Shown here: positions 1 through 8,090 of the stretch, piece by piece
How positions within the stretch are numbered: the first letter of the stretch is position 1
Layout of the letters: each line of letters starts with the position of its first letter
Assembly: GCF_016804325.1 (NCBI RefSeq)
Contig: NZ_CP043627.1
Span: forward strand, 6,603,001-6,667,000
Origin: Methylobacterium aquaticum
GTDB lineage: Bacteria; Pseudomonadota; Alphaproteobacteria; Rhizobiales; Beijerinckiaceae
Direction of reading: 5' to 3'
DNA: 64,000 nt
Program-made: the position numbers and the translations under genes
The notes under the pieces: generated by a model
What the model was told of the DNA's origin: nothing
Seen by the model: the letters and a program-made list of their open reading frames with translations, nothing else
The model's database searches: none

Positions 1-587
1 GGGTGGCGCCCCACGTCGCCGAGGTGGTCGCCTGCGACATCACCCAGGCCATGCTCGACGCCGTCGCCGCCACGGCGGCGGAGCGCGGCCTGGCCAACCT
101 CACCGTCCGGCAGGCGGCGGCGGAGGCGCTGCCGTTCGCGGCCGCGTCGTTCGACCTCGTCCTGTGCCGCTTCAGCGCCCATCACTGGCAGGATCTGGAG
201 GCCGGCTTGCGGGAGGCGCGCCGCGTCCTCAAGCCCGGCGGCCGGGCCGTCCTCATCGATACGGTCGCGCCGGCCGACCGCGTCCTCGACAGCCACCTGC
301 AGGCGATCGAGCTCCTGCGCGACGCCTCGCATGTCCGCAACGCCACCACGGCCGAGCTGGTCTCGGCCCTGGCGCGCGCGGGCCTGGCGGTCGAGGGCGT
401 CACGATGCGGCGGCTGCGGATGGAGTTTCCGGCCTGGACGGCCCGGACCCGGACACCCGCACTCCACGCCGAGGCGATCCGTTCGCTCCAGGAGCGGGCG
501 CCCGACATCGTCAGGGCGCATTTCGCGATCGGCCCGGACGGGAGCTTCGACCTCGACGCGGCGACCCTGGTGACGGTCGCCGCGTGA
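1..587 (+). CDS. Class I SAM-dependent methyltransferase, C-terminal part
   Basis: This is a small-molecule methyltransferase of the UbiE/Methyltransf_11 type whose 5' end lies outside the window. What remains reads through the second half of the SAM-binding Rossmann fold: an acidic strand end (VACDIT), a loop with AAAEALPF, a motif IV-like stretch (FDLVLCRFSAHHW) and the post-I LKPGGRAVLID segment. The first GTG in the window, at position 3, is probably internal, because the GxGxG motif normally comes just before this point. The substrate cannot be told from the sequence. The gene converges with the GGDEF-EAL gene, with a 14-bp tandem repeat between them. Confidence 0.88.
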   Translation, partial: VAPHVAEVVACDITQAMLDAVAATAAERGLANLTVRQAAAEALPFAAASFDLVLCRFSAHHWQDLEAGLREARRVLKPGGRAVLIDTVAPADRVLDSHLQAIELLRDASHVRNATTAELVSALARAGLAVEGVTMRRLRMEFPAWTARTRTPALHAEAIRSLQERAPDIVRAHFAIGPDGSFDLDAATLVTVAA

Positions 588-603
588 GCCGATCGCGCCG
601 CAA

Positions 604-644
604 GGGTCGTCACGCCAGGGTCGTCACGCCAGGGTCGTCACGCC
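604..644. repeat. 14-bp tandem repeat, three copies
   Basis: Three head-to-tail copies of GGGTCGTCACGCCA lie at 604-617, 618-631 and 632-644, the last lacking its final base. They sit between two convergent genes and include the stop codon of the leftward GGDEF-EAL gene at 638-640, so copy number could alter that protein's C-terminus. Confidence 0.8.
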
Positions 645-2926
645 GCCAGCGTCTTGGCCTTCTGGTTCTCGGGGCACCAGCGGCCGATCAGCGTGCGCAC
701 CTCCGCGGCGGGCACCGGGCGGCTGAACAGGTAGCCCTGGACCTCGTCGCAGCCGAGCAGCGCCAGGACCCGCTGCTGGTCGGCGGTCTCGATGCCCTCG
801 GCGGTGGTGCGCATGCCGAGCACCCGGGCGATGTCGATGACGGCGCGGACGATCGCGGCGTTCTGCGCACCGGTGCCGAGCCCGGTGACGAAGCTGCGGT
901 CGATCTTGATGCGGTCGAAGGGGAAGCTCCTCAGGTAGTTGAGCGAGGAGTAGCCGGTGCCGAAATCGTCCATCGCCACGTGCAGGCCCAGCGCCTTCAG
1001 GTCGCGCAGGATGGCGAGCGTCGCCTCGCCGCTGTCGAGCAGCATCTGCTCGGTGATCTCGAGCTCGAGGCGGTGGGCCGGCAGGCCGGTCCGCCCCAGC
1101 ACCCCGCGCACCATCCCGACGAGGTCCGGCCCCGAGAACTGCACCGGCGACAGGTTGACGGCGATTTTCAGCCGCTCGGGCCAGGTCCCGGCCTGCCGGC
1201 AGGCCTCCTCGAGGGCCCACTCGCCCAGCGCGTGGATCAGGCCGCATTCCTCGGCGATCGCGATGAACAGCGAGGGCGGCACGTTGCCCCGCTCCGGGTG
1301 TCGCCAGCGCGCCAGCGCCTCGAACCCGGCGATCTCGCCGGTCCTGAGGATGACGGAGGGCTGGTAGTGCAGCTCCAGCTCGCCCCGCTCGATCGCCCGG
1401 CGCAGGTCGGCCTCGATCTGGCGCCGCTCCTCCAGCCCCTCGCTCATCTGCCGGTCGTAGAACCGGAAGGTGCCGCGCTTGCCTCCCTTCACGGCGTAGA
1501 GCGCGAGGTCGGCGGCGATCAGGAGGTCGTCGGCGGAGGTGCCGTCCGCGGGCCCGACCGCGATGCCGATGCTGACGCTGGAGCGGATCTGGTGGCTGCC
1601 GATCTCGAAGGGCGGCAGCACCGCCTCGGCGATGCGCCGGGCCAGGGCCTCGATCGCGTCCCGGTCGCCAGCGGCGGGCACCAGCAGGGCGAATTCGTCG
1701 CCGCCGAGGCGGGCCAGGAGCTGGCCGGGCACCAGCACCGCCGAGAGCCGCTCGCCCACCGCCTGGAGCAGGTGATCGCCGACCTTGTGGCCGAGGGTGT
1801 CGTTGACGATCTTGAAGCGGTCGAGGTCGAGGAACAGAACCGCATAGGTCGCCTCCGGCGTCGCCCGCGCCGCCTCCGCCATCGCCTCGAGGGAGGCGCG
1901 GAACACCCGGCGGTTCGGCAGGTCGGTCAGGGGATCGAGGGAGGCCAGCCGCACCACCCGGGCCTCGGCCTCGGAGCGCTTGGCCTCGATGCGCAGCAGC
2001 TTCTCGACCGCGATCCCGACCAGCAGCGTCAGCAGGGCCGCCATCACGGCATCCATCCGCAGGGTGGCGCGGGAATCCTTGTAGATCTCGCTCTCCGGCA
2101 CGCTCACGCTGACCCAGAGGGGGTGCTCGCGGACCTTGCGGATCGTCACCAGCCGGCTCTCGGCCCCGTCCGGCATGTCGAGGGTGAAGGTGCCCGACCG
2201 GCCGGACTGGATCTTCCGGTAGGTCTCGGTCCGGGTCAGGTCGGCCCCGACCCCGAAGCCGCCGCCGACGCCGCCGCTGGAGCGCACCACCCCGTCGCTG
2301 CCGATGAGCGAGATCGAGGCCGGGGTGCCGAGGTCGATCTTGTCGTAGAACCGGGTCAGGTGGCTCGGGTTGAGCGAGGCCACCACCACGCCGCCGAACT
2401 CCCCGTCCGGCCCGCGGAAGCGGCGGCTGATCTGCACCGAGACCCGGCCGCTCGCCCGCCCGATCACCGGACGGCTGATGTAGAGCACATCGTCGGTGCT
2501 CTCGAGGTGGATCCGGAAATGGTCGCGGTCGCTGAGGTCGGTCGCCGGCGCCGGCTGCGGGCCGGCATTGGTCGCCCGCATGATCCCGTCGGGCCCGATG
2601 ATCGCCACCTGCACGATGATCTCGCTCAGGAGATCGGTCGTGTTGACGATCGTCGCGTAATCCTCCTTGCCCGCGCGGCTCTCGATGCTGCGGCGCATGT
2701 AGAGCAGCGACTTGTCGATCTCGCCGATCGAGCGCAGCACGTTCTCCTCGAACACCATCGCGAAATTGTGCGTGGTGCGCTCGGAATCCTGCAACGCGGT
2801 CCTGACGTCGTTCTCGTGCTTGGCCGCCACGCCGACCCACAGCATCGCCACCACGATCAGGCCGAAGATCACCGGCCCGCGGCGCTCTGCCAGGAATCTG
2901 GGAAATTGCTTGAGGTGCAGGGCCAT
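638..2926 (-). CDS. Membrane-anchored GGDEF-EAL cyclic-di-GMP enzyme with periplasmic Cache-type sensor
   Basis: The protein should make and/or degrade cyclic-di-GMP in response to a periplasmic signal. Counting from the ATG at 2926 (762 aa) it has a membrane segment at about 18-36, a periplasmic double-Cache/PDC1-like sensor at about 37-290, a second membrane helix at about 292-309, a GGDEF domain with intact GGDEF at about 408-412, and an EAL domain with EALARW near 536 and DDFGTGYSSL. Both active-site signatures look intact, so it could be bifunctional; the cyclase I-site RxxD is not evident. The open frame extends to an ATG at 3010, but the extra 28 codons are AT-rich and promoter-like, so I prefer 2926. 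Confidence 0.93.
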   Translation of the reverse strand: MALHLKQFPRFLAERRGPVIFGLIVVAMLWVGVAAKHENDVRTALQDSERTTHNFAMVFEENVLRSIGEIDKSLLYMRRSIESRAGKEDYATIVNTTDLLSEIIVQVAIIGPDGIMRATNAGPQPAPATDLSDRDHFRIHLESTDDVLYISRPVIGRASGRVSVQISRRFRGPDGEFGGVVVASLNPSHLTRFYDKIDLGTPASISLIGSDGVVRSSGGVGGGFGVGADLTRTETYRKIQSGRSGTFTLDMPDGAESRLVTIRKVREHPLWVSVSVPESEIYKDSRATLRMDAVMAALLTLLVGIAVEKLLRIEAKRSEAEARVVRLASLDPLTDLPNRRVFRASLEAMAEAARATPEATYAVLFLDLDRFKIVNDTLGHKVGDHLLQAVGERLSAVLVPGQLLARLGGDEFALLVPAAGDRDAIEALARRIAEAVLPPFEIGSHQIRSSVSIGIAVGPADGTSADDLLIAADLALYAVKGGKRGTFRFYDRQMSEGLEERRQIEADLRRAIERGELELHYQPSVILRTGEIAGFEALARWRHPERGNVPPSLFIAIAEECGLIHALGEWALEEACRQAGTWPERLKIAVNLSPVQFSGPDLVGMVRGVLGRTGLPAHRLELEITEQMLLDSGEATLAILRDLKALGLHVAMDDFGTGYSSLNYLRSFPFDRIKIDRSFVTGLGTGAQNAAIVRAVIDIARVLGMRTTAEGIETADQQRVLALLGCDEVQGYLFSRPVPAAEVRTLIGRWCPENQKAKTLAA

Positions 2927-3028
2927 CCCGGCTCGTCCAGCGGCTTCGATCCCGGTCACTATATCGCCCGAAAAGTTATCGTTATCTAAATCGCGGAGCG
3001 CGATTACCATTCTTCTGCGCGCTATCGC

Positions 3029-3109
3029 AATGGTATAGCTGAAATGACCGTCGCCCCAACTGATAAGTTGTTTGCCGATTTGCCCCGATTTCTGATGGTA
3101 TAGGCTGAA
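3029..3109. promoter_or_regulatory. Direct repeats upstream of the GGDEF-EAL gene
   Basis: Two near-identical direct repeats, ATGGTATAGCTGAA near 3030 and ATGGTATAGGCTGAA near 3094, lie about 64 bp apart in an AT-rich patch upstream of the leftward GGDEF-EAL gene. The rest of 3011-3578 (about 570 bp) shows no supportable gene. The repeats may be regulator sites or part of the promoter; this is inference from position only. Confidence 0.35.
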
Positions 3110-3578
3110 TTCTATAGCAGCCTACGAGCGTGACGAAGGCTGCGCCGACACGTCGACGTGCCGGCAGACCGGGTCCGGCGCAAGACCATATGGGAAGCCA
3201 CAACCTGGGGTAGTTCAGGTTGCATTTTGCGCGTCGCGGCGCCGGCCCGATCCCGGCATTTTCGGGACAGCCAAACTCTACACGTCACTCGGTTAACGTA
3301 GTCGATCGCGCTCGAGTCCATCATTCCGGCGGCCCAAGCGCCGCCGATGAACCGCGATGCGGCCGCATCGCGTGCATCCGCGGTCTTCGCGAACGCCGCC
3401 GCGAGATGAGCCAGCGTATTCGCTGGACTTCGAAACGGTGTGCCCGTGAAACGGGGGCGCCCGGCGGTCCCCGACCGAACGGATCCGGCAGAAGCGAGGT
3501 CGCGTCGTCGTCCGCCCGGTATTGGACGCGGAATCTCTTGCTTTCACGCGCCGCGGGCAGCGGGAAAGAGCTGTCTGC

Positions 3579-4997
3579 TCACGGGCGGCGCAGGCGGCGC
3601 CAGCCGAGGACCGCGCCGCTGCCCGCGATCACCAGGCCGAGCGCGCTGAGGGCGACGATCGCCGTCAGCCGCAGGGTCGGGTGTTGCGCCAGCGGGCCGG
3701 CATCGAGGGTGTGGAGGGCGTCGAACAGCCAGCGATTGGCTCGCCCGCTGCGGTCGGTCCGCCCCAGGATCGTCCCGGTGGCGGGATCGATGTGGAACCA
3801 GGTTCCGGCCGGATCGTCGAAGGCGAGCCGCAGGACCGGCAGGGGCGGGGCGCCGTGGCGGTCGTACCAGTAGGCATCCGGCGCCTCGAGCCGGGTCACC
3901 GACCGGGGCGGCGTCCCCGGCTGCATCGCGCGAGCGGCCGCCACGATCGTGTCGGGGGTAAGGTCCGTGCCGCAGCACGGGGCTGCGCCGCCGGGGCCGG
4001 TGGCGACGACGAGGGGTTTTCCGCCGATCCAGGCGAAATCGATCTCGCGCGTGCCGGCGGGTGCCCGCGCGAGGTCGTCGAGGCCGGTCGGGAAGACGGG
4101 GGCGGTCTGCCCGGCATAGCCCGCCCGCATGGCGGCGTCGGGCATCCGCGGCCCGAACCAGCCGCGCGGGTTCATCGACAGCCAGCCGCTGAGCAGGAAG
4201 GTGACGACGACGAGGCCGCCCGCCACGCCGGCGAGGTGATGCCAGGCGGCCCAGCCGCGATACGGCGTGAGCCGGCCGCGCATCAGCCGGACGAAGCCCA
4301 GGGCGTAGCCGGTGACGGCGCCGGCGAGAGCGGCGCCGGAGACCCACAGCACCACGTCCTGCCACAGACCCGCCCGGGCGCGCAGCGGCGTGACGTAGAT
4401 CCAGTGGATCAGGGCGCCGGCCCAGTTCCACACCCGCTCGGTCCGGGTCGTGTCGAGAACGAGCTCGCCCGTGGCGACCGACAGGTAGAGCTCGGTCCCG
4501 GCCGCATCGCCCAGAGCCACGACCCGGAACGGCCGCAGCGGATCGAAGCGCGCCGTCACGGTCCACCGGTCGCGGGTGACGGGGCCGAGATCGGTCGCGT
4601 GGCGCGCCGCCGGATGGGTGGCGGCGAGCGCCGCGGCGCTCGTCCCGTCGAGCGGCGGGACGGTCTCCCCGGTCACCGCCGATAGCGCCTGGCGGCGCCC
4701 GTCGGCGTGCGTGATCCAGTAGGTGGGCTCGGATCCCCGCATCGCCAGGGCGAGGCGGGCGGGAAACTGCGCGCTGCCCGACCGCTCCAGCGCGCCTTGC
4801 GGCGTCAGCCGCACGGCCTCAAGGGTGAGCGGGGCCAAGGCCGCGACCCGCTCCGCCGCGGTGAGGCCGGGAAAGCCGACGGTCAGCATCACCAGCCCGG
4901 AGACGAACCAGGCGACGACGAAGAGCCCCGTCGCGATGCCGAGCCAGCGATGGCCGAGATGCAGCCATCGCTTCAGGCGCTTGACGAGCCCCTTCAT
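3579..4997 (-). CDS. PepSY-associated transmembrane protein
   Basis: This 472-aa inner-membrane protein belongs to the PepSY_TM (PiuB/FsrB-like) family, which is commonly linked to ferric-siderophore or other TonB-dependent uptake and includes proposed flavin-free iron reductases. It starts with a basic stretch and a first helix (GIATGLFVVAWFVSGLVML), carries large periplasmic PepSY-like parts, and has further helices near the middle (VLWVSGAALAGAVTGYALG) and at the C-terminus. Its ATG overlaps the TGA of the upstream TonB receptor by one base (TGATG), so the two are almost certainly translationally coupled. The actual substrate is unknown. Confidence 0.88.
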   Translation of the reverse strand: MKGLVKRLKRWLHLGHRWLGIATGLFVVAWFVSGLVMLTVGFPGLTAAERVAALAPLTLEAVRLTPQGALERSGSAQFPARLALAMRGSEPTYWITHADGRRQALSAVTGETVPPLDGTSAAALAATHPAARHATDLGPVTRDRWTVTARFDPLRPFRVVALGDAAGTELYLSVATGELVLDTTRTERVWNWAGALIHWIYVTPLRARAGLWQDVVLWVSGAALAGAVTGYALGFVRLMRGRLTPYRGWAAWHHLAGVAGGLVVVTFLLSGWLSMNPRGWFGPRMPDAAMRAGYAGQTAPVFPTGLDDLARAPAGTREIDFAWIGGKPLVVATGPGGAAPCCGTDLTPDTIVAAARAMQPGTPPRSVTRLEAPDAYWYDRHGAPPLPVLRLAFDDPAGTWFHIDPATGTILGRTDRSGRANRWLFDALHTLDAGPLAQHPTLRLTAIVALSALGLVIAGSGAVLGWRRLRRP

Positions 4998-7126
4998 CAG
5001 AACGTGACGTGATAGGCGAGCTCGACCGAGCGCGGGCGGCCGAGCAGCCAGGAATTGACGTTGCCCCGCACCGCGTAGATCTGGTCGGTGAGGTTGTAGC
5101 CGCGCAGCGACAGGCGCGAGGTCGGCGTCACCTGCCAGTCCAGGCTGGCATTCAGGAGCGTGTAGCCGGGCCGCTTCACCGTGTTGGCGAAGTCGCTGAA
5201 CACCGGCCCGACATCGTTGATCCCGAGCCGCGCCATCCAGCCCGATGCGAAGGCGTAGGAGAGCCAGACGTTCGTCACGCGCTGGGGCACGTCGACCGGG
5301 ACCTTGCCGGCGAACGACACCAGGCCGGCATCGGTGTTCTGCGCGAAGGCATCGTAGCGGGCCCGCAGCAGGGCGGTGTTGGCCTCGATGCGCCAGGCGT
5401 CCGACAGCTGGTAGGCGAAGGCGACCTCGACGCCGCGGGAGGACTGGCTGCCGACCGGGGCCACCTGCGTCGGCCGGTCGGGGACCGGGCTCAGCAGGTT
5501 GTCCTTGCGGATGTGGTAGGCGGCGAAGGTCCACTCGCCGCGCCCGCCGTCGAACAGGCCCTTGGCGCCGGCCTCGACCTGCTCGCCGGTGGCGAGCTGG
5601 AACTGCGCCTGCGCCACGCTGGTGGTGATCAGGTTGCTCAGGGGATCGGCGGCGGTGGCGTACTGGGCATAGAGGGCGAGGTCGGGCGTCGGGTTGTAGA
5701 CGGCGCCGACGCGGGTGCTCACCGAGTCGAAGGTCTTCTCGAAGGCGGCGCCCGCGAGCGGCCGGTTCACCGCCACCCGGGGCACGTCGTAGCGCACGCC
5801 CGTCACCAGGGCGAATTGCGGCGTCAGCTCCAGCCGGTTCTCGGCGAAGACCGAGGCCTGGCGGGTGCGCGAGACGATGTCGGTGCGGGTGCCCGCGACG
5901 TTGATGAAGCGGCCCTGGGCGAAGTTGTACGGATCGACGACGCTCTCGCCGTCGAACGGCGCGTTGCTGTCGCGGCTGAAATCGATGTGGTTGACGTCGA
6001 AGCCCACGACCGTCGCCGTCTTGAACCCGAACAGGCTGCCGCGGACCGTCGCGTCGAGGCGGTTGCCGATCTGCTCCTCGTGGTGGAGGATCTCGATGTA
6101 GTCGCTGCGCCGGATCAGGCCGGTCGCGGGCTGGTAGGCGTATTGCTCGACGTCGCGCCAATGCCGCTCGGTCGAGAGGCGGTAGGCGGTGTTGCGGATC
6201 GTGATGTCCGGGGTGGGGTTCCACTCGGCGCGCAGCTGCGTCCAGTTGTCGAACCAGGCGATCTGCGAATCCTGGATGTTGTAGTTGGTGAAGCGCAGCC
6301 GGTCGGGCACCCGGCCGCCGATCAGCGGCGAGCCCCAGTAGCGGGTCGGCTCGTTGTAGCCGAGGTCGTGCGAGAGCGTGACGCTCAGATCGGGCGCCGC
6401 CCGCCAGGTCACCGCGGCGGAGAGGGCGAGATTGCGGAAGTCGCCGTCGGGCTTGACCCAGCCGTCGGCCCGGTTGCCGCTGAGGTTGAACCGGTAGGCC
6501 AGGTTCTCGCCGACCGGCCCGCCGGTGTCGAGGGCGAGCCGCGCCAGGCCGTCCGAGCCGATCGCCGCCCGCGCCTCGCCGATCGGGGAAAAGACCGGCT
6601 TCTTCGGCACCACGTTGATGATGCCGCCGATCGCGCCCTCGCCGTAGAGCACCGAGGCGGGGCCGCGCAGGACCTCGATCCGCTCCGCCGACCAGGTGTC
6701 GAACGGGAAGGTGACGGTGCCGACCCCGACATAGAGCCGGGTGCCGTCATAGAGCTGCTGCACCGAGCCCGGCCCGACGAAGCCGCGGCTGGCAAACGAC
6801 AGGTTGCCGTTGCCCGGCCCGGCGACGCTGGAGATGCCGACGGCGTTCTGGGTCACCGCCTCCTCGACGGTGTTCTGGCCCCGGGCCCGGATGGTCTCGC
6901 CGGAGATGACGTCGAGGCTCCCCGGGGTCTCGAACGGGGTGAGGCCGAGGCGGGACCCGGAGCGCGACGGCGTCGCGAGGTTGAGGCCGGGCGCGGCCTC
7001 CTCCCGGGTGCGGGCACCCGCGACATCGATGCGCTCGAGGCCGATCTCCTCGGAGGAGGCCGGTGCGGCGGCAAGCAGGATCGTGGTGGCGAGGGCGGTG
7101 GAGCGGCGAGCGCGTTGCGCGGGCAT
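4997..7126 (-). CDS. TonB-dependent outer-membrane receptor, siderophore-receptor type
   Basis: This 709-aa receptor imports a metal complex or cofactor across the outer membrane with energy from TonB. From the ATG at 7126 it begins with a signal peptide (basic start, hydrophobic TALATTILLAAAPA), then a plug domain with the FETPGSLDVISGE and RIEVLRGPASVLYGEGAIGG motifs typical of FhuA/FhuE-like receptors, a 22-strand barrel, and a C-terminal aromatic residue (AYHVTF). An upstream in-frame ATG at 7276 would remove the leading signal peptide, so it is rejected. The gene forms an operon with the PepSY gene. A cobalamin riboswitch lies about 270 nt upstream, so the cargo may be a corrinoid, cobalt or a compound whose use depends on B12 status, although the sequence resembles siderophore receptors. 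Confidence 0.92.
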   Translation of the reverse strand: MPAQRARRSTALATTILLAAAPASSEEIGLERIDVAGARTREEAAPGLNLATPSRSGSRLGLTPFETPGSLDVISGETIRARGQNTVEEAVTQNAVGISSVAGPGNGNLSFASRGFVGPGSVQQLYDGTRLYVGVGTVTFPFDTWSAERIEVLRGPASVLYGEGAIGGIINVVPKKPVFSPIGEARAAIGSDGLARLALDTGGPVGENLAYRFNLSGNRADGWVKPDGDFRNLALSAAVTWRAAPDLSVTLSHDLGYNEPTRYWGSPLIGGRVPDRLRFTNYNIQDSQIAWFDNWTQLRAEWNPTPDITIRNTAYRLSTERHWRDVEQYAYQPATGLIRRSDYIEILHHEEQIGNRLDATVRGSLFGFKTATVVGFDVNHIDFSRDSNAPFDGESVVDPYNFAQGRFINVAGTRTDIVSRTRQASVFAENRLELTPQFALVTGVRYDVPRVAVNRPLAGAAFEKTFDSVSTRVGAVYNPTPDLALYAQYATAADPLSNLITTSVAQAQFQLATGEQVEAGAKGLFDGGRGEWTFAAYHIRKDNLLSPVPDRPTQVAPVGSQSSRGVEVAFAYQLSDAWRIEANTALLRARYDAFAQNTDAGLVSFAGKVPVDVPQRVTNVWLSYAFASGWMARLGINDVGPVFSDFANTVKRPGYTLLNASLDWQVTPTSRLSLRGYNLTDQIYAVRGNVNSWLLGRPRSVELAYHVTF

Positions 7127-7175
7127 GAAGGAGTCCAGGGCAGGCTGTCGTCCCGTCCGTAGCCGTTCCCGCCAA

Positions 7176-7201
7176 AAATGTAACGTTATAAAGTTACATT
7201 T
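7176..7201. promoter_or_regulatory. Palindromic operator-like site in the TonB receptor leader
   Basis: AAATGTAAC at 7176-7184 and GTTACATTT at 7193-7201 are perfect 9-bp inverted arms around an 8-bp AT-rich centre that is itself mostly palindromic (24 of 26 positions symmetric). It lies about 50 bp upstream of the receptor ATG and downstream of the riboswitch. The layout resembles Fur-family (Zur-like) or TetR-type operators; the regulator identity is a guess. Confidence 0.5.
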
Positions 7202-7398
7202 GAACAATCCCGGGCGAGCCGCGGGAGGCGTCGAGCGCATCCGGTCGGCGGGGCGGACGGAGAGGGCGGCGGGCATGGCGGGACGGCGCGAGGCTGTGGC
7301 ACGTCACCGCGAACGACAGCGGGGCGACGGCTCCTCGCCATTCGCCTCGACACCCATCAGGACACCCCGCCCGACGTGCTCGCGTGTGACCACGGCTG

Positions 7399-7575
7399 AC
7401 GGCAGGTCTCCTGGCTTACGGGTCAACGCCTGCCATCGTCTTCCCAGGGACCTTTGAGGGTCCCCAGTGACATGAGTGATGGAAGGCTCGCCGCTTACAG
7501 TTGCGGGGGCAGCCGCGGCCTCGGGCTCGTCGCCCTCACCGCGTTCCCTTTTGATCCCCGAGGGGAACCGTCGGG
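7399..7575 (-). promoter_or_regulatory. Cobalamin (AdoCbl) riboswitch
   Basis: Read on the minus strand, this region carries the conserved parts of a cobalamin riboswitch in the right order: the GGTTCCC/GGGAA paired segment, GGTGAGGGC, the core GCTGCCCCCGCAACTGTAAG (7493-7513), GCCTTCC, CACTG, CTGGGAAG, and a perfect B12 box AAGCCAGGAGACCTGCC (7401-7417). It is oriented toward the TonB receptor and PepSY genes. Family knowledge: binding of adenosylcobalamin normally lowers expression of downstream uptake or biosynthesis genes. The expression platform was not resolved; about 270 nt separate the B12 box from the ATG. Confidence 0.95.
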
Positions 7576-7682
7576 CGCAAGCTTAGCCGTTCGGTTACCG
7601 AGGAGCAATGGTGTTCGGGAGGTTGCCCGCGGGTGCGATGCGGATTTCGCCTGATCTGTTCCGAGACCAGTCGGGCGCGGGA

Positions 7683-7832
7683 TCCCCTCTCCCGTGTGGG
7701 AGAGGGGTAGGGGTGAGGGTGGCGCGTTTCCGTGTAAAGCTCAGGCCATCGTGCGGGCGGCTCAATCGCTCAGTTCTTTTCTGAACCGTCGCCACCCTCA
7801 CCCCCGGCCCCTCTCCCACACGGGAGAGGGGA
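7683..7832. repeat. Family C palindromic intergenic repeat, copy 1
   Basis: Two inverted arms of about 42 bp (7683-7724 and 7790-7832) flank a loop of about 65 bp. Each arm contains its own hairpin (CCTCTCCC-GTGTGG-GAGAGG) followed by a (T)AGGGGTGAGGGTGGCG tract. The element resembles the copy at 62639-62747. It lies between the riboswitch and the ABC-transporter gene. The remainder of 7833-8090 shows no gene; a 7-bp-arm palindrome (GTACGGA-GCGA-TCCGTAC) lies at 8027-8044. Confidence 0.85.
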
Positions 7833-8090
7833 GCGCGTCTTACCTTTCTTCAACGGATCAAGCGGAAATCGTTCACTTTTCTGCAGTCTGCCAGAAGCGC
7901 CGTTCGCGTCGTCGCGATCCGGACCAGCATGTCTCGTCTGGCAGGCCCGCACCGTGGCATGCACCCCGCCGCCTGTCCCACCCGCAGACTTGACGCCCTA
8001 AAATATTAGTGCACCAATGGACGAAAGTACGGAGCGATCCGTACCCGATCAAGGGCCGGCAGAGCCCGCGCGCAGCAAGACGGGGGAAAC

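Noticed and set aside
164..2989. Long open frame on the plus strand opposite the GGDEF-EAL gene
   Set aside because: It is a high-GC antisense shadow: Arg/Gly/Ala-rich product with no recognisable domain, fully overlapped by a well-supported gene.
3220..3873. Possible plus-strand gene between 3.2 and 3.9 kb
   Set aside because: Arg/Ser/Ala-rich composition, no ribosome-binding site and overlap with the end of the PepSY gene on the other strand.
7127..7276. Longer N-terminus of the TonB receptor from the ATG at 7276
   Set aside because: It would place about 50 non-signal residues before an evident signal peptide and would translate across the palindromic site.
7595..7993. Short open frames around the family C repeat
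   Set aside because: They run through the palindromic element itself and have low-complexity Pro/Arg-rich products.
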